From contig CAJJAT010000009.1 of assembly GCA_905182175.1 (NCBI GenBank), forward strand, positions 62,001 through 126,000: a DNA stretch of 64,000 bases, given 5' to 3'. The stretch is from Flavobacteriales bacterium UBA1494 (GTDB lineage: Bacteria; Bacteroidota; Bacteroidia; Flavobacteriales_E; Vicingaceae). Made by a program: the position numbers and the translations under genes. Shown here piece by piece: positions 26,503 through 34,824 of this stretch. Numbering within the stretch: position 1 is the stretch's first letter; every line of letters starts with the position of its first letter. The notes below the pieces were generated by a model. It was not told the DNA's origin. It worked only from the letters and a program-made list of their open reading frames with translations, and searched no databases.

Positions 26503-26540
26503 ACGGCATAAAAGTACGCAATACTAAAATAATTAGCAAC

Positions 26541-26804
26541 ATGAAAAACATACAACATAAAATAAGAGGGAGTCAACCAGGTTTTATAGGAATTGAGTTG
26601 CCTGACAATTACAGTGTTTTATTATTGGATGAAGATAACTTTAATTCATACCGTAAAGAGGGAAGGTATTATGGTCAGAATATTGAAGTTAAAGATAGCT
26701 ATGCACACTTTCAAAAGCCGGTAGATGGTTCTTGGCATGTAGTTGTTGAGGGGAAAGAAAATTTTTTTCCAGAAAGTGTCCACATTATATACAAAGCAGC
26801 ATGA
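26541..26804 (+). CDS. Small DUF1883-like protein
   Basis: The 87 residues contain SVLLLDEDNFNSYRKEGRYY and GSWHVVVEGK, the pattern of DUF1883, a small beta-rich family (residue string with a conserved N-Y-R...YYG core and a W-H-V strand). No signal peptide or membrane helix is seen. The function of the family is unknown. It is divergent from the S24 repressor and ends 26 bp before a strong terminator, so it is a single-gene unit, possibly induced on DNA damage if the repressor controls it. Confidence 0.7.
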   Translation: MKNIQHKIRGSQPGFIGIELPDNYSVLLLDEDNFNSYRKEGRYYGQNIEVKDSYAHFQKPVDGSWHVVVEGKENFFPESVHIIYKAA

Positions 26805-26829
26805 GTGTTTCTTTTTTGAAATAAGGAAG

Positions 26830-26856
26830 AGAAACACTAAGAGTAGTGTTTCTTTT
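26830..26856 (+). terminator. Rho-independent terminator after DUF1883-like gene
   Basis: AGAAACACTA (26830-26839) and TAGTGTTTCT (26844-26853) form a perfect 10-bp stem with loop AGAG, then TTTT. A second copy of the right arm (GTGTTTCTTTTTT) lies at 26804-26816. Confidence 0.88.
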
Positions 26857-27054
26857 ATCTTTTGGTGTAAAAAGAAGTTAGAATTACTCATGTGGGGAGT
26901 AAGAAGTCCCCCTTTGTAAAGAAACTGATTTGTTACCAACACATTAGCTGGAATTTGTATTTTTAAGTCTCATTAGTCTTCATTTTACAGTATTATTGAC
27001 TTAATTCATTGCGAAAGGTCAGTAACAGTGGTAGAGAAATAAGTAAAAAATAGT

Positions 27055-27098
27055 AAAGCCTTGAACGATGAGTAAATTCACTTTTCAAGGCTTTTTTT
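27055..27098 (+). terminator. Rho-independent terminator with no gene directly upstream
   Basis: AAAGCCTTGAA (27055-27065) pairs perfectly with TTCAAGGCTTT (27084-27094) around an 18-nt loop and is followed by more T. The gap from 26805 to 27140 otherwise holds no coding sequence. With the terminator at 26830-26856 already upstream, this second one may end a short noncoding transcript of at most about 200 nt or catch read-through before the photolyase-family genes. Confidence 0.75.
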
Positions 27099-27140
27099 GT
27101 GCTCTTTTAAACCATGCTTGCTTAGCCTTGTTTTGAAAGT

Positions 27141-27275
27141 GTGAAAAAGCAATATTTACCTCAAAAAACATGCGTTGTTTGTGACAAACCTTTTACTTGG
27201 CGTAAAAAGTGGGAAAAGGTTTGGGAGGAGGTAAAGTATTGTAGCGAAAGGTGTAGAAGAAATAAAAAGACATGA
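27141..27275 (+). CDS. DUF2256 zinc-ribbon-like small protein
   Basis: A 44-residue gene with a GTG start: [20 protein letters not shown], then [20 protein letters not shown], stop TGA at 27273-27275. The CxxC ... C(x3)C pattern (CVVC, CSERC) and the FTWRKKW core are those of DUF2256. No upstream ATG exists in this frame, because a TAG lies six codons before the GTG. It overlaps the cryptochrome DASH gene by 4 bp (ATGA), so the two are almost certainly co-translated. DUF2256 genes are often found beside cryptochrome/photolyase genes; the function is not established. Confidence 0.88.
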   Translation: MKKQYLPQKTCVVCDKPFTWRKKWEKVWEEVKYCSERCRRNKKT

Positions 27276-28678
27276 GTACAGCAATAGTTTGGTTTAGAAA
27301 AGAGGTAAGAATCCATGACAACGAGGCTTTGGTAAAAGCACTCAAAAATCATGATATAATTATTCCGTTTTATTGTTTTGAAGAAACAGAGTTTGGTACG
27401 ACTGCTTTTGGATTCGAAAAGACTGGTTCTTTTCGAGCTCAGTTTTTAATCGAAAGCGTTCAAAACCTCAGAGAAAACCTTCAAAAAATAGGATCGGATT
27501 TAGTTGTAAGAAAAGGAAATACAGCAGAACAGATTGCAAGGGTTTTAGCAGAAGTAGAAGTTTCTAAAATTTATGCGTTTAAAGATATCCATTCCGAAGA
27601 GATCGCCGTTCAGCATCAAGTAGAACAATTAGGTATTCCTATTGATTATTCTTTTGGGTCAACGTTGTTTCATATAAACGATATACCACACTCTTATAAA
27701 GAGACGCCTCAAGTTTTCACACAATTTCGAAAAACAGTAGAGAAGAAGAGTTCGGTTAGGGCAGTTTTTGAAACTCCTGAAAAGTTACCACAACTAACGC
27801 TGCCATTGGACTTAGGAGATACTCCAACACTGGAATATTTTGGCTTAACTCCCGAACCAATTGATGAACGAGCTGCAGTTTTATCAAAAGGAGGAGAAGA
27901 TGAGGCTTTGAAAAGGGTACAACACTACTTTTTTGAAACGGAAGAACTCACGTGGTACAAACAAAAACGGAACGGATTGATTGGGTCTAATTATTCTTCT
28001 AAGCTTTCACTCTGGTTGTGGAACGGCTGTATTTCTCCTAGGCAAATCTATTGGGAGGTAAAGCGGTATGAAAAAGAAGTCAAATCGAATCAATCAACAT
28101 ATTGGTTAATTTTTGAATTGATTTGGCGAGACTACTTTAAATTCATTTCGTTAAAGCATGGGAATAAGATATTTTTTCAAAAGGGTATTAAGAACGAAGA
28201 GTACGAATGGTCAACTGATGAGGAAGATTTTAATAAGTGGGCAGAAGGAAGAACGGGTGTTCCGTTTGTTGATGCCAACATGCGAGAGTTGAATCAAACA
28301 GGTTTCATGAGTAACCGAGGGCGTCAAAATGTAGCCTCTTTTTTAACCAATGAGCTGGAAATAGATTGGCGAATGGGTGCTGAATATTTTGAAAGCAAAT
28401 TGATTGACTACGATGTTGCGAGTAATTATGGAAATTGGATGTACAATTCTGGTGTCGGAAACGACCCGAGAGATCGCTATTTTAATATAATCTTACAAGC
28501 AAAACGTTACGACGAAAAAGGGAAATACGTAAAAATATGGTTGCCTGAGTTAGCGGAATTAGATGCTGGAACTGTTCACCATCCGTGGACAAAATCAGAT
28601 GATTTATTTGGGAAGCCCGAATTGGACTACCCGAAGCCAATGGTGGAGCCGCAGTATTGGAAGAAGCACTATTCTTGA
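27272..28678 (+). CDS. cryD: Cryptochrome DASH-type photolyase-family flavoprotein
   Basis: The 468 residues open with the photolyase alpha/beta domain ([22 protein letters not shown]-like segment [20 protein letters not shown] and [10 protein letters not shown]) and continue into the FAD-binding domain (about 260-440: [73 protein letters not shown]). Cry-DASH proteins repair pyrimidine dimers mainly in single-stranded DNA and bind FAD and usually methenyl-tetrahydrofolate. The gene starts inside the stop of the DUF2256 gene. A second, CPD-photolyase-like protein is encoded at 51438-52745. Confidence 0.93.
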   Translation: MSTAIVWFRKEVRIHDNEALVKALKNHDIIIPFYCFEETEFGTTAFGFEKTGSFRAQFLIESVQNLRENLQKIGSDLVVRKGNTAEQIARVLAEVEVSKIYAFKDIHSEEIAVQHQVEQLGIPIDYSFGSTLFHINDIPHSYKETPQVFTQFRKTVEKKSSVRAVFETPEKLPQLTLPLDLGDTPTLEYFGLTPEPIDERAAVLSKGGEDEALKRVQHYFFETEELTWYKQKRNGLIGSNYSSKLSLWLWNGCISPRQIYWEVKRYEKEVKSNQSTYWLIFELIWRDYFKFISLKHGNKIFFQKGIKNEEYEWSTDEEDFNKWAEGRTGVPFVDANMRELNQTGFMSNRGRQNVASFLTNELEIDWRMGAEYFESKLIDYDVASNYGNWMYNSGVGNDPRDRYFNIILQAKRYDEKGKYVKIWLPELAELDAGTVHHPWTKSDDLFGKPELDYPKPMVEPQYWKKHYS

Positions 28679-28808
28679 GAATTACGAAGATGGGAATGTA
28701 AAACTCCCAAAAGAAAACCCGAAAGACATTGAACTAAAAGATTGTAGCCAACTTAATTTGGTGATCAAGTTGGGGAAGTAAATAGTGAACCAACTCGTAA
28801 TTTGCGGA

Positions 28809-29483
28809 TTAGTAATTGATTATAAAAGAAACAACCTCTTCTCCTGCAATTACAAAAACTTGGTCTCCTTTTTTTACTTTTATCGTAGCCAAGCCGGTAA
28901 ACGAGCCAAAGGCAGGCAATAGTCCACCATCTTTACCAAAATAAAAACAAGGCAACCGGTATTTTTGGTTTCCCTTTCCTTTTAATTTTACTCCTGGGTG
29001 AATGTGCCCTGCTAAATTGTAAAACTGACTTTTTATTTCAAGGGGTTCATGTGTAAAAATAAACGGTTCTTCAATTAACGAATTGAACAGTTTGAAATTA
29101 AGTTCCTTGTATAATCTAGGATTTAAGATGTCGTGATTCCCAATCGTTAATTCAAATTGAATGGTTGGATACTCTTGGATGATTTCACTAAAAACTTCCC
29201 ATTCTTTGTTGTGAACGCTATGAAAAAGATCGCCTAAAAAGTTGACTCTTTTGGGCTGAATTTTTTGGAACAGGTGGTGTAACAAATCCCAATTTTTATT
29301 CTCTGCTGTTGCGGGAACAGCAATTCCATTTTTACGAAAGTGTGCTGATTTGCCGAGATGTAAATCAGCGATAAGTAAGAGGCTTTTTGTTTCCCAATAC
29401 ATTGCTTTTTCAGGTAACAAGAATAGTTTTTCTCCACAGATTTCAACCGTTTCAAAAGAAGAAAAAAGATCTTTGTTAAGCAT
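28809..29483 (-). CDS. pdeM: Ligase-associated DNA damage response endonuclease PdeM
   Basis: A calcineurin-like phosphoesterase of about 224 residues, with metal-binding motifs LLIADLHLGKS (DxH), NFLGDLFHS (GD), IGNHDIL (GNHD) and LAGHIHPGVKL (GHxH), then PCFYFGKDGGLLPAFGSFTG, the tail typical of PdeM. I start it at ATG 29483 (MLNKDLFSSFETVEICG); the frame is open to 29546 but the extra part is not family-like. PdeM usually neighbours an ATP-dependent DNA ligase, an exonuclease and an Lhr-type helicase. Here the helicase is 13 kb away (42333-44774) and no ligase is in the window. Confidence 0.9.
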   Translation of the reverse strand: MLNKDLFSSFETVEICGEKLFLLPEKAMYWETKSLLLIADLHLGKSAHFRKNGIAVPATAENKNWDLLHHLFQKIQPKRVNFLGDLFHSVHNKEWEVFSEIIQEYPTIQFELTIGNHDILNPRLYKELNFKLFNSLIEEPFIFTHEPLEIKSQFYNLAGHIHPGVKLKGKGNQKYRLPCFYFGKDGGLLPAFGSFTGLATIKVKKGDQVFVIAGEEVVSFIINY

Positions 29484-29642
29484 GCTGCAAAAGTCGGGAA
29501 AGTTGGGAAAAGGATTACGGTTTACTGTAAATAGTAAATGAAGCACTTTCGCTTTTGTAGTTTAAAAAAAGAGCTGGGAAGTCGGCAATCTAGTTTGAAG
29601 GAAAGCGATATGCTGATTCACAGGAAAAATCCACTAGCAGGT

Positions 29643-30273
29643 TTAATTTTCGATAAACTTGAAAACTAACACAGGATAGCTTTTTTCGTCAATTGCAACT
29701 AATCCGTAAAGGGTAGTGTTGGGAAGTATAGAGATATTAAAAATAGTATTCTCAATTAAATTAGTTTTTTGATTTTTGTTGGAGGAGTTTGTAAAAATCG
29801 CATTCCCCACTCCAATGCCCAAAGGTATTGGGTTATAGGTAACCGAGGTTTCTGTTGTGGTTGTGCCACCGAAATTACTTTGCTCTACTCTAACCCCAAT
29901 TCCGGCAATGCCATAAGCTAAGAGAAACACCTCCGAAAATTGTCGGATAGTCTGTGCATAAAGTTCGCTGTCGATGATTCTTATTGTCTTATGTGAATGA
30001 GTTTGGATAAAGAAATTATCTTTTGTTAGTGTGATAGGATATTCGCCGTTATTTTCAATTGATACCGCAATCAACTTCATCCCCTTTTTCCTTTCTTGCA
30101 TAGGGCTTGTTTTGTTCTTTATTTTGAACGTCATACAAATAAGATGTATTGACTTCATCTGTAACAGCCATCTTATTCTCATAACTATACTTAGAAGGAT
30201 CAATGCTGTGGTATTTCCTCGCACAAGAGGAAAAGATAAATGTTAAAACAAGGAATTGGAATATCTTTCTCAT
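29643..30273 (-). pseudogene. Lipoprotein gene of unknown function, frameshifted in a G4A5 run
   Basis: The ATG at 30273 opens MRKIFQFLVLTFIFSSCARK, a lipoprotein signal with the box FSSC, followed by VTDEVNTSYLYDVQNKEQNK. At CCCCTTTTT (plus strand 30081-30089) the frame breaks; removing one base joins it to MKLIAVSIENNGEYPITLTK, DNFFIQTHSHKTIRII and on to VAIDEKSYPVLVFKFIEN, with the stop at 29643. Corrected length is about 209 residues. I do not recognise the family; it should be anchored in the outer membrane facing the periplasm or outside. The next upstream kilobase has no intact gene. Confidence 0.75.
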
Positions 30274-31355
30274 ACCATTACTAATGTTCATAAATTAAGT
30301 CTTTATAGATAATGAATTCTTGGTCTACAACGTAGAATCCATTTATAAAATTGGTCGATAGCAGTGATTTTTATTGTCATTCATAGCGTAACAAAAACGA
30401 AATATCTGCATTATAAATAAGGTGTTTGGAGGTGTTACGTTTCTTGTATTTGTTTGTAGGGTGTTTAAAGTTATTGAGGGTTTAATTATCATAGTAGAGA
30501 TCACAAAAGACAAAATCCTGTTGTACACATTAAAATAATAAAGCCATTTTATCTTTTAAGAAGGGTTTGACGAACAGTAGACTTCGTGAGTAAAAATCTG
30601 TTTTAAAATCCTTTGTAAAGAGAGGTAATCAGTTCTTTAATTAATAGAGATTAAGCCTGTACTTGTCACGTTGGGATACAGGGTTATTCTTTCGTACGGA
30701 TGAATCGAATAGGGTTTTACTTGAACAGTTATTGTGTTGCATTAAGTTAGTTCGTCTTTAGCTGCTGCAAGCTCGGTTGTGTGAACTTTTGGGTCGTCGT
30801 CTAAATCTAAGTTTCGGTGCAATCAATTGTACCCGATATTCCGCTACAGATTCTATCGATGTCTTGGTTAATGGTATGGCTTCTTGTAAATCGATGGATA
30901 GTCTTGTATCAATTGCTTGAATAAGGTTAAGACTAATCTGCAAAAGGCTAATCGATCGGCCTGCTAAAATCAATTCAACGATTCAATAACTGGCGCTATT
31001 TTAGGTGTACAGATGTGGTCATTGGTTGTGTCTGTTCAAAAAACAGCGTCACTTCGGGTGAAGCTACCTATAGTTACTTCACATCATTACTAACAGCAGT
31101 TGGTTGAATAGAATGGAAACCTTTATTTTAAAACCAAATGGCAACTGTCTAAGGCAGAGTTGTGTTGGTAGTTTGGCTCTGTTGTGTTTAGAGCTCTGGT
31201 TCGTCCACGCCCTCATAGTGCGATTTCAAAAGGGTTGAATAAAGTTATACGGCTTTGGTTGTTGATTTGGGTTTTAAATTGATTAATTAGATTTATTTAT
31301 GGCAAACGTTAGCTATAAGATAGCTCAAAGGAATAGGGTGAACGTGTGAAATGTA
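30274..31355. other. Kilobase gap without an intact gene
   Basis: No intact gene, tRNA or repeat is visible. One minus-strand patch (30738-30975) looks like a decayed gene and is listed separately. The sequence TGCGATTTCAAAAGGG and the surrounding 31.0-31.3 kb contain short open frames in several phases but nothing coherent. The gap separates the broken lipoprotein gene from the dnaE-type gene. Confidence 0.4.
30738..30975 (-). pseudogene. Possible decayed gene fragment
   Basis: The minus strand reads ILAGRSISLLQISLNLIQAI, DTRLSIDLQEAIPLTKTSIE, SVAEYRVQLIAPKL and then, after a shift of frame, LDLDDDPKVHTTELAAAKDELT with a stop near 30740. Both parts look protein-like, and the switch between frames within a few codons suggests a frameshifted gene end. 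There is no start codon or family assignment. Confidence 0.4.
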
Positions 31356-34331
31356 TTACATTAAAGATTTGTTATTATACCGCTTCAAGTCGGTTACCTC
31401 TAAACTGATGTGTCCGAACTCTTCAGTTACCGTTCCTTTTAGCAAGTAGCAACCAGGGCCAATGTGTTTTATTTTGGCAACAGCATCCGGGAACATTACG
31501 GTATCTATCCAATTGCCTTTTGTATCGATAAATGTTCCAAAGTGCATGGCTTTTCCATTACTTGTTCTGGTCGTTTTTACGTGCACTCTGTAACCTGCAA
31601 TACTTACTCTTTTACCAATTTTATTTTTTAATTCTATGGCGGTTATTTCTGGTAAACTTTGTTCTTCTTCAATTAAATCGAAAGGACTGTAGCTTACTGG
31701 AAAACCCAGTAATTCAATTTCATCCATGGCTATTTCTAATGGGTTTTGAACCAATTCTGGCAATTGCCATTCTTGCGGTTTTAGCTCAAAAAGTGATTGA
31801 TTGGTTATTTTTTTTGGAGCCTTCGAAAGCAAGAAGTGAGCATCCCAAAGTAGCTTTTTTTTGTCTTGCTCTATGTTTCTAAAACAGCCTAATCGAATTA
31901 GTACAACAATTTGATCCAAAGATATTTGGGGGATTCGGTCTATAAAATTCCGAAAGGAACAGAATGTCCCGTTTTTGTTTCGTTCTTTAAGAATATACTC
32001 CATGTTTTTTGACTCAAACCCTCCGTCAATAAAAGCAAAACCAAGTGTTAACTTTTTTCCGCTAATATCGGCTGTCGCCATGCTCTCATTTACACAGGGT
32101 AACTCCACTTGTGCGCCTTTCATTCTAGCGGTGTGAACATACAATTCCCTCGAGTAAAAACCACCTCCATTGTTTAGTGTAGCTGTTAAATATTCTATTG
32201 GGTAATAGGCATGTAAATAGAGTGCTTGAAAACTTTCTACAGCGTAGCTTGCGGAGTGACCTTTAGAAAAGGCAAAATTGGCAAAACTCTCAATTTGATC
32301 CCATATTTTTTGAACGGTGCTTTGGGGAATTCGTTTACGAGCGCAATTATCGAAAAACTGCTTCTTTATTTTAGCAAATTCATTTCGCTGTTTGAATTTC
32401 CACGACATGCCTCTTCTCAGTATATCAGCTTCTGCCAAGCTTAAATCAGCGAAGTAGTGCGCTACTTTTAACACATCTTCTTGGTACACCATTACACCAT
32501 AAGTCTCTTCTAAAATTTCATATAATTCAGGCAAAGCTTTTTGTGCCTCTTCCCGTCGTTCAAGGTTTTGGAAACGAAGAATGTATTCTCGCATCATGCC
32601 ACTCTTAGCTACTCCTGGGCGAATGATGGAACTCGCAGCCACTAACCTCGTGTAATCTTCAGCTTTTAGCTTGGTCAATAACATCCGCATAGCAGGGGAT
32701 TCGACGTAAAAGCAACCAGTCAAGTCCCCTTCTCGCAGAAGGGCTTTTACTTTAGGGTCGTTTTTGATCACCTTCATGGCATGGATGTCTACTTTTACAC
32801 CGTGGTTTTTTTCTACGAACTCAACTGCATCTTTTATTTTTCCTAAACCTCGTTGACTTAATACATCGTATTTATAGAGCCCAATGTCCTCGGCAACTTG
32901 CATATCGAAATGTACGGTGGGGTAATTTTTCGGGGGCAGGTAAGTGGCAGAATAATAATGAATGGGTTTTTCTGAAATAATAATCCCACTGGAATGAATG
33001 CTCAGATTACTCGGGAAGCCCGCAATGTAACTGCTGTATTTGTGAATCAGCTGACCGTATTCATTGTCGGCAATCCCTCCGCGCTGCAGTTGTTCTATTT
33101 CTTCACTTGGTATGCCAAAAACTTTTCCCAATTCTCTAATTACAGACTTATGCTGATAGGTGGTGTACGAACCCAATAAAGCTACTTTGTCGTAGCCATG
33201 CTTTTCGAAAAGGTAGCTAGTAACATCGTTGCGGTCGGTCCACGAAAAGTCGATATCAAAGTCTGGCGGACTGCTTCGATAGGGGTTAATAAAGCGTTCA
33301 AAGTATAGGTCTAATTCAATAGGGTCTACGTTCGTAATACGAATCAGATAGGCAATAATACTGTTCGCTCCACTACCCCTCCCAACATGCGGATAACCTT
33401 TGCTCATTGCGTAACACACCATGTCCCAATTAATTAAAAAATATGCAGAAAAGCCGTATTGCTCAATTACTTGGAGCTCGTTCTCTACGCGGTTGAGAAT
33501 CTCTTGCTGCTTACTGTTTAGTTTTTCTCCTCGCATAGGGTTAAACTCGTAACGGTACGGCAAGCCCTCATAGCTGAGTTTTCTAAGCAATTGCGCATCC
33601 TCGTCGTTGCTTTCGGTAAAGTGAGCTTTGTTGTTTGGCCTGTGAAATTCGAATTTGAATTGGCATTCTAGTAACAGTTTCTCTGTACGTTCTATAACTT
33701 CAGAATGGTATTGAAACAGTTCTGATATTTCTTCAGCACTACGGTATTTATCACTTTCTTTTGCTTGGCAATTTTTATCGAGTTTACTGAGTAAGGTGTT
33801 TTCTCCAATAGCCCGAAGTAAACGGTGGGTATTGTAATCTTTTTTATGTCGAAATGTGGCAGTGCACAAGGCGATTAGTTTCTCTTTAAACAGTTTTTTG
33901 TATTGCTTAAAAATTGGTCGATTTAGTTCTTCAGGAGCAACTCCGGTATACTCATTTGCTCTTAATTCATCAAAATGCAGTGCCTTTGTAAAAGGATAAA
34001 CAGTAAATGCATGTTTAAACTCTGCTCTTTTGGGGATCGGTAATTTGCTCCGTTTATGGTGCGATAAAAATTCGTTTAATTCGTGGAAGCCTTCGTGGCT
34101 TTTAGCTAGGCCAATAAATTGTTGGTCTACTCCGTTTCGGAAATCAATGCCTACCACAGGACGAATGTTGTATTCTTTTGCCAATAGTAGAAAGGTAAAG
34201 CACTCCGATGTATTGTTGATATCGGTAAGCGCAACAGTTTTATGACCTAACAATTGGCAAGTAGCTAGGAAATCACGAATGGACAAGCAGCCGTAATTTA
34301 AACTGTAATAACTGTGGCAATTAATGAGCAT
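31356..34331 (-). CDS. dnaE2: DNA polymerase III alpha-type polymerase, short (DnaE2-like, error-prone)
   Basis: The 991 residues start with a PHP domain (NCHSYYSLNYG, VALTDINNTSECF) and hold the C-family polymerase core, including PPDFDIDFSW near residue 355 with catalytic aspartates, YPHVGRGSGANSIIAYLI before it, and the thumb/fingers segment SKGHSASYAV near 690. A helix-hairpin-helix part and an OB-fold (GKRVSIAGYRVHVKTTR) end the protein. Replicative DnaE in Bacteroidota is far longer (about 1450), so this is the accessory, probably mutagenic type. It lies downstream of dinB on the same strand, separated by a 493-bp repeat-filled gap. Confidence 0.88.
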   Translation of the reverse strand: MLINCHSYYSLNYGCLSIRDFLATCQLLGHKTVALTDINNTSECFTFLLLAKEYNIRPVVGIDFRNGVDQQFIGLAKSHEGFHELNEFLSHHKRSKLPIPKRAEFKHAFTVYPFTKALHFDELRANEYTGVAPEELNRPIFKQYKKLFKEKLIALCTATFRHKKDYNTHRLLRAIGENTLLSKLDKNCQAKESDKYRSAEEISELFQYHSEVIERTEKLLLECQFKFEFHRPNNKAHFTESNDEDAQLLRKLSYEGLPYRYEFNPMRGEKLNSKQQEILNRVENELQVIEQYGFSAYFLINWDMVCYAMSKGYPHVGRGSGANSIIAYLIRITNVDPIELDLYFERFINPYRSSPPDFDIDFSWTDRNDVTSYLFEKHGYDKVALLGSYTTYQHKSVIRELGKVFGIPSEEIEQLQRGGIADNEYGQLIHKYSSYIAGFPSNLSIHSSGIIISEKPIHYYSATYLPPKNYPTVHFDMQVAEDIGLYKYDVLSQRGLGKIKDAVEFVEKNHGVKVDIHAMKVIKNDPKVKALLREGDLTGCFYVESPAMRMLLTKLKAEDYTRLVAASSIIRPGVAKSGMMREYILRFQNLERREEAQKALPELYEILEETYGVMVYQEDVLKVAHYFADLSLAEADILRRGMSWKFKQRNEFAKIKKQFFDNCARKRIPQSTVQKIWDQIESFANFAFSKGHSASYAVESFQALYLHAYYPIEYLTATLNNGGGFYSRELYVHTARMKGAQVELPCVNESMATADISGKKLTLGFAFIDGGFESKNMEYILKERNKNGTFCSFRNFIDRIPQISLDQIVVLIRLGCFRNIEQDKKKLLWDAHFLLSKAPKKITNQSLFELKPQEWQLPELVQNPLEIAMDEIELLGFPVSYSPFDLIEEEQSLPEITAIELKNKIGKRVSIAGYRVHVKTTRTSNGKAMHFGTFIDTKGNWIDTVMFPDAVAKIKHIGPGCYLLKGTVTEEFGHISLEVTDLKRYNNKSLM

Positions 34332-34428
34332 ATTATTTAGGTAGTCAAATTTAAATCTGTGAGTAAATCAATAAAGAGTTTTTGATCATTATACTGATTC
34401 TCTTAATTCGTTCATATTCCGAGACACT

Positions 34429-34474
34429 TTTTATTGTACCCTTTGATCTGACTGTATCGAAGGGCACAATAAAA
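34429..34474. repeat. Imperfect 19-bp inverted repeat
   Basis: TTTTATTGTACCCTTTGAT (34429-34447) pairs with ATCGAAGGGCACAATAAAA (34456-34474) with two mismatches around an 8-nt loop. The right arm resembles the TGTCGAAGGGC-type intergenic elements frequent in Bacteroidota. It may form a hairpin in the dinB-dnaE transcript. Confidence 0.7.
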
Positions 34475-34538
34475 CGCTTAGTGTGACAAATTAAAAGGTA
34501 TAGAAGTGCAAACCGTTTTTCACTCTATTTTGAATAGA

Positions 34539-34583
34539 AACCTATCAGGTTATGGACTTATTAGTTTAGAAACCTTTCAGGTT
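34539..34583. repeat. Pair of AACCT-NNN-AGGTT palindromes
   Basis: AACCTATCAGGTT (34539-34551) and AACCTTTCAGGTT (34571-34583), 19 nt apart, each a gapped palindrome. They are the third example in this window of the paired motif also seen at 5834-5874 and 19388-19418. Confidence 0.7.
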
Positions 34584-34637
34584 ATTTGCTTTTTTTGGTT
34601 TTCGTTTCCCATTCGGGTGCGCATTTCGAACTTCCAC

Positions 34638-34795
34638 TGATTGATTTTTTTGTGAATAATCGGATGGATATTTTGTTTTAGTGATTGAATTTTCTGTGAA
34701 TAGTTGAATGGATGTTTTGTTTTAGTGATTGAATTTTCTGTGAATGGTTGAATGGATATTTTGTCACACTGAGTGAATTTTCTGTGAAAATTTGT
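34638..34795. repeat. 44-bp imperfect tandem repeat, about 3.5 copies
   Basis: Units start at 34638, 34682 and 34726 (each TGATTGA..TTTTCTGTGAAT..TTGAATGGAT..TTTTG), and a truncated fourth begins near 34773 with TGAATTTTCTGTGAA. Units two and three differ at only a few bases before the third diverges into TCACACTGAG, which resembles the TGTCACACTGAG intergenic element. Confidence 0.85.
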
Positions 34796-34824
34796 ATCGA
34801 AGTGTAGACAAAACTGATTTGTTA

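Larger units (their letters stand above)
34332..34824. other. Repeat-filled gap between dinB and dnaE2-like gene
   Basis: Nearly 500 bp hold no gene but three different repeat structures: a 19-bp-arm hairpin (34429-34474), a pair of AACCT-NNN-AGGTT palindromes (34539-34583), and a 44-bp tandem repeat (34638-34795). An open frame across the tandem repeat on the minus strand only reflects its stop-free phase. Confidence 0.8.

Noticed and set aside
34638-34795. CRISPR array
   Set aside because: The 44-bp units are contiguous with no unique spacers and no cas gene is in the window.
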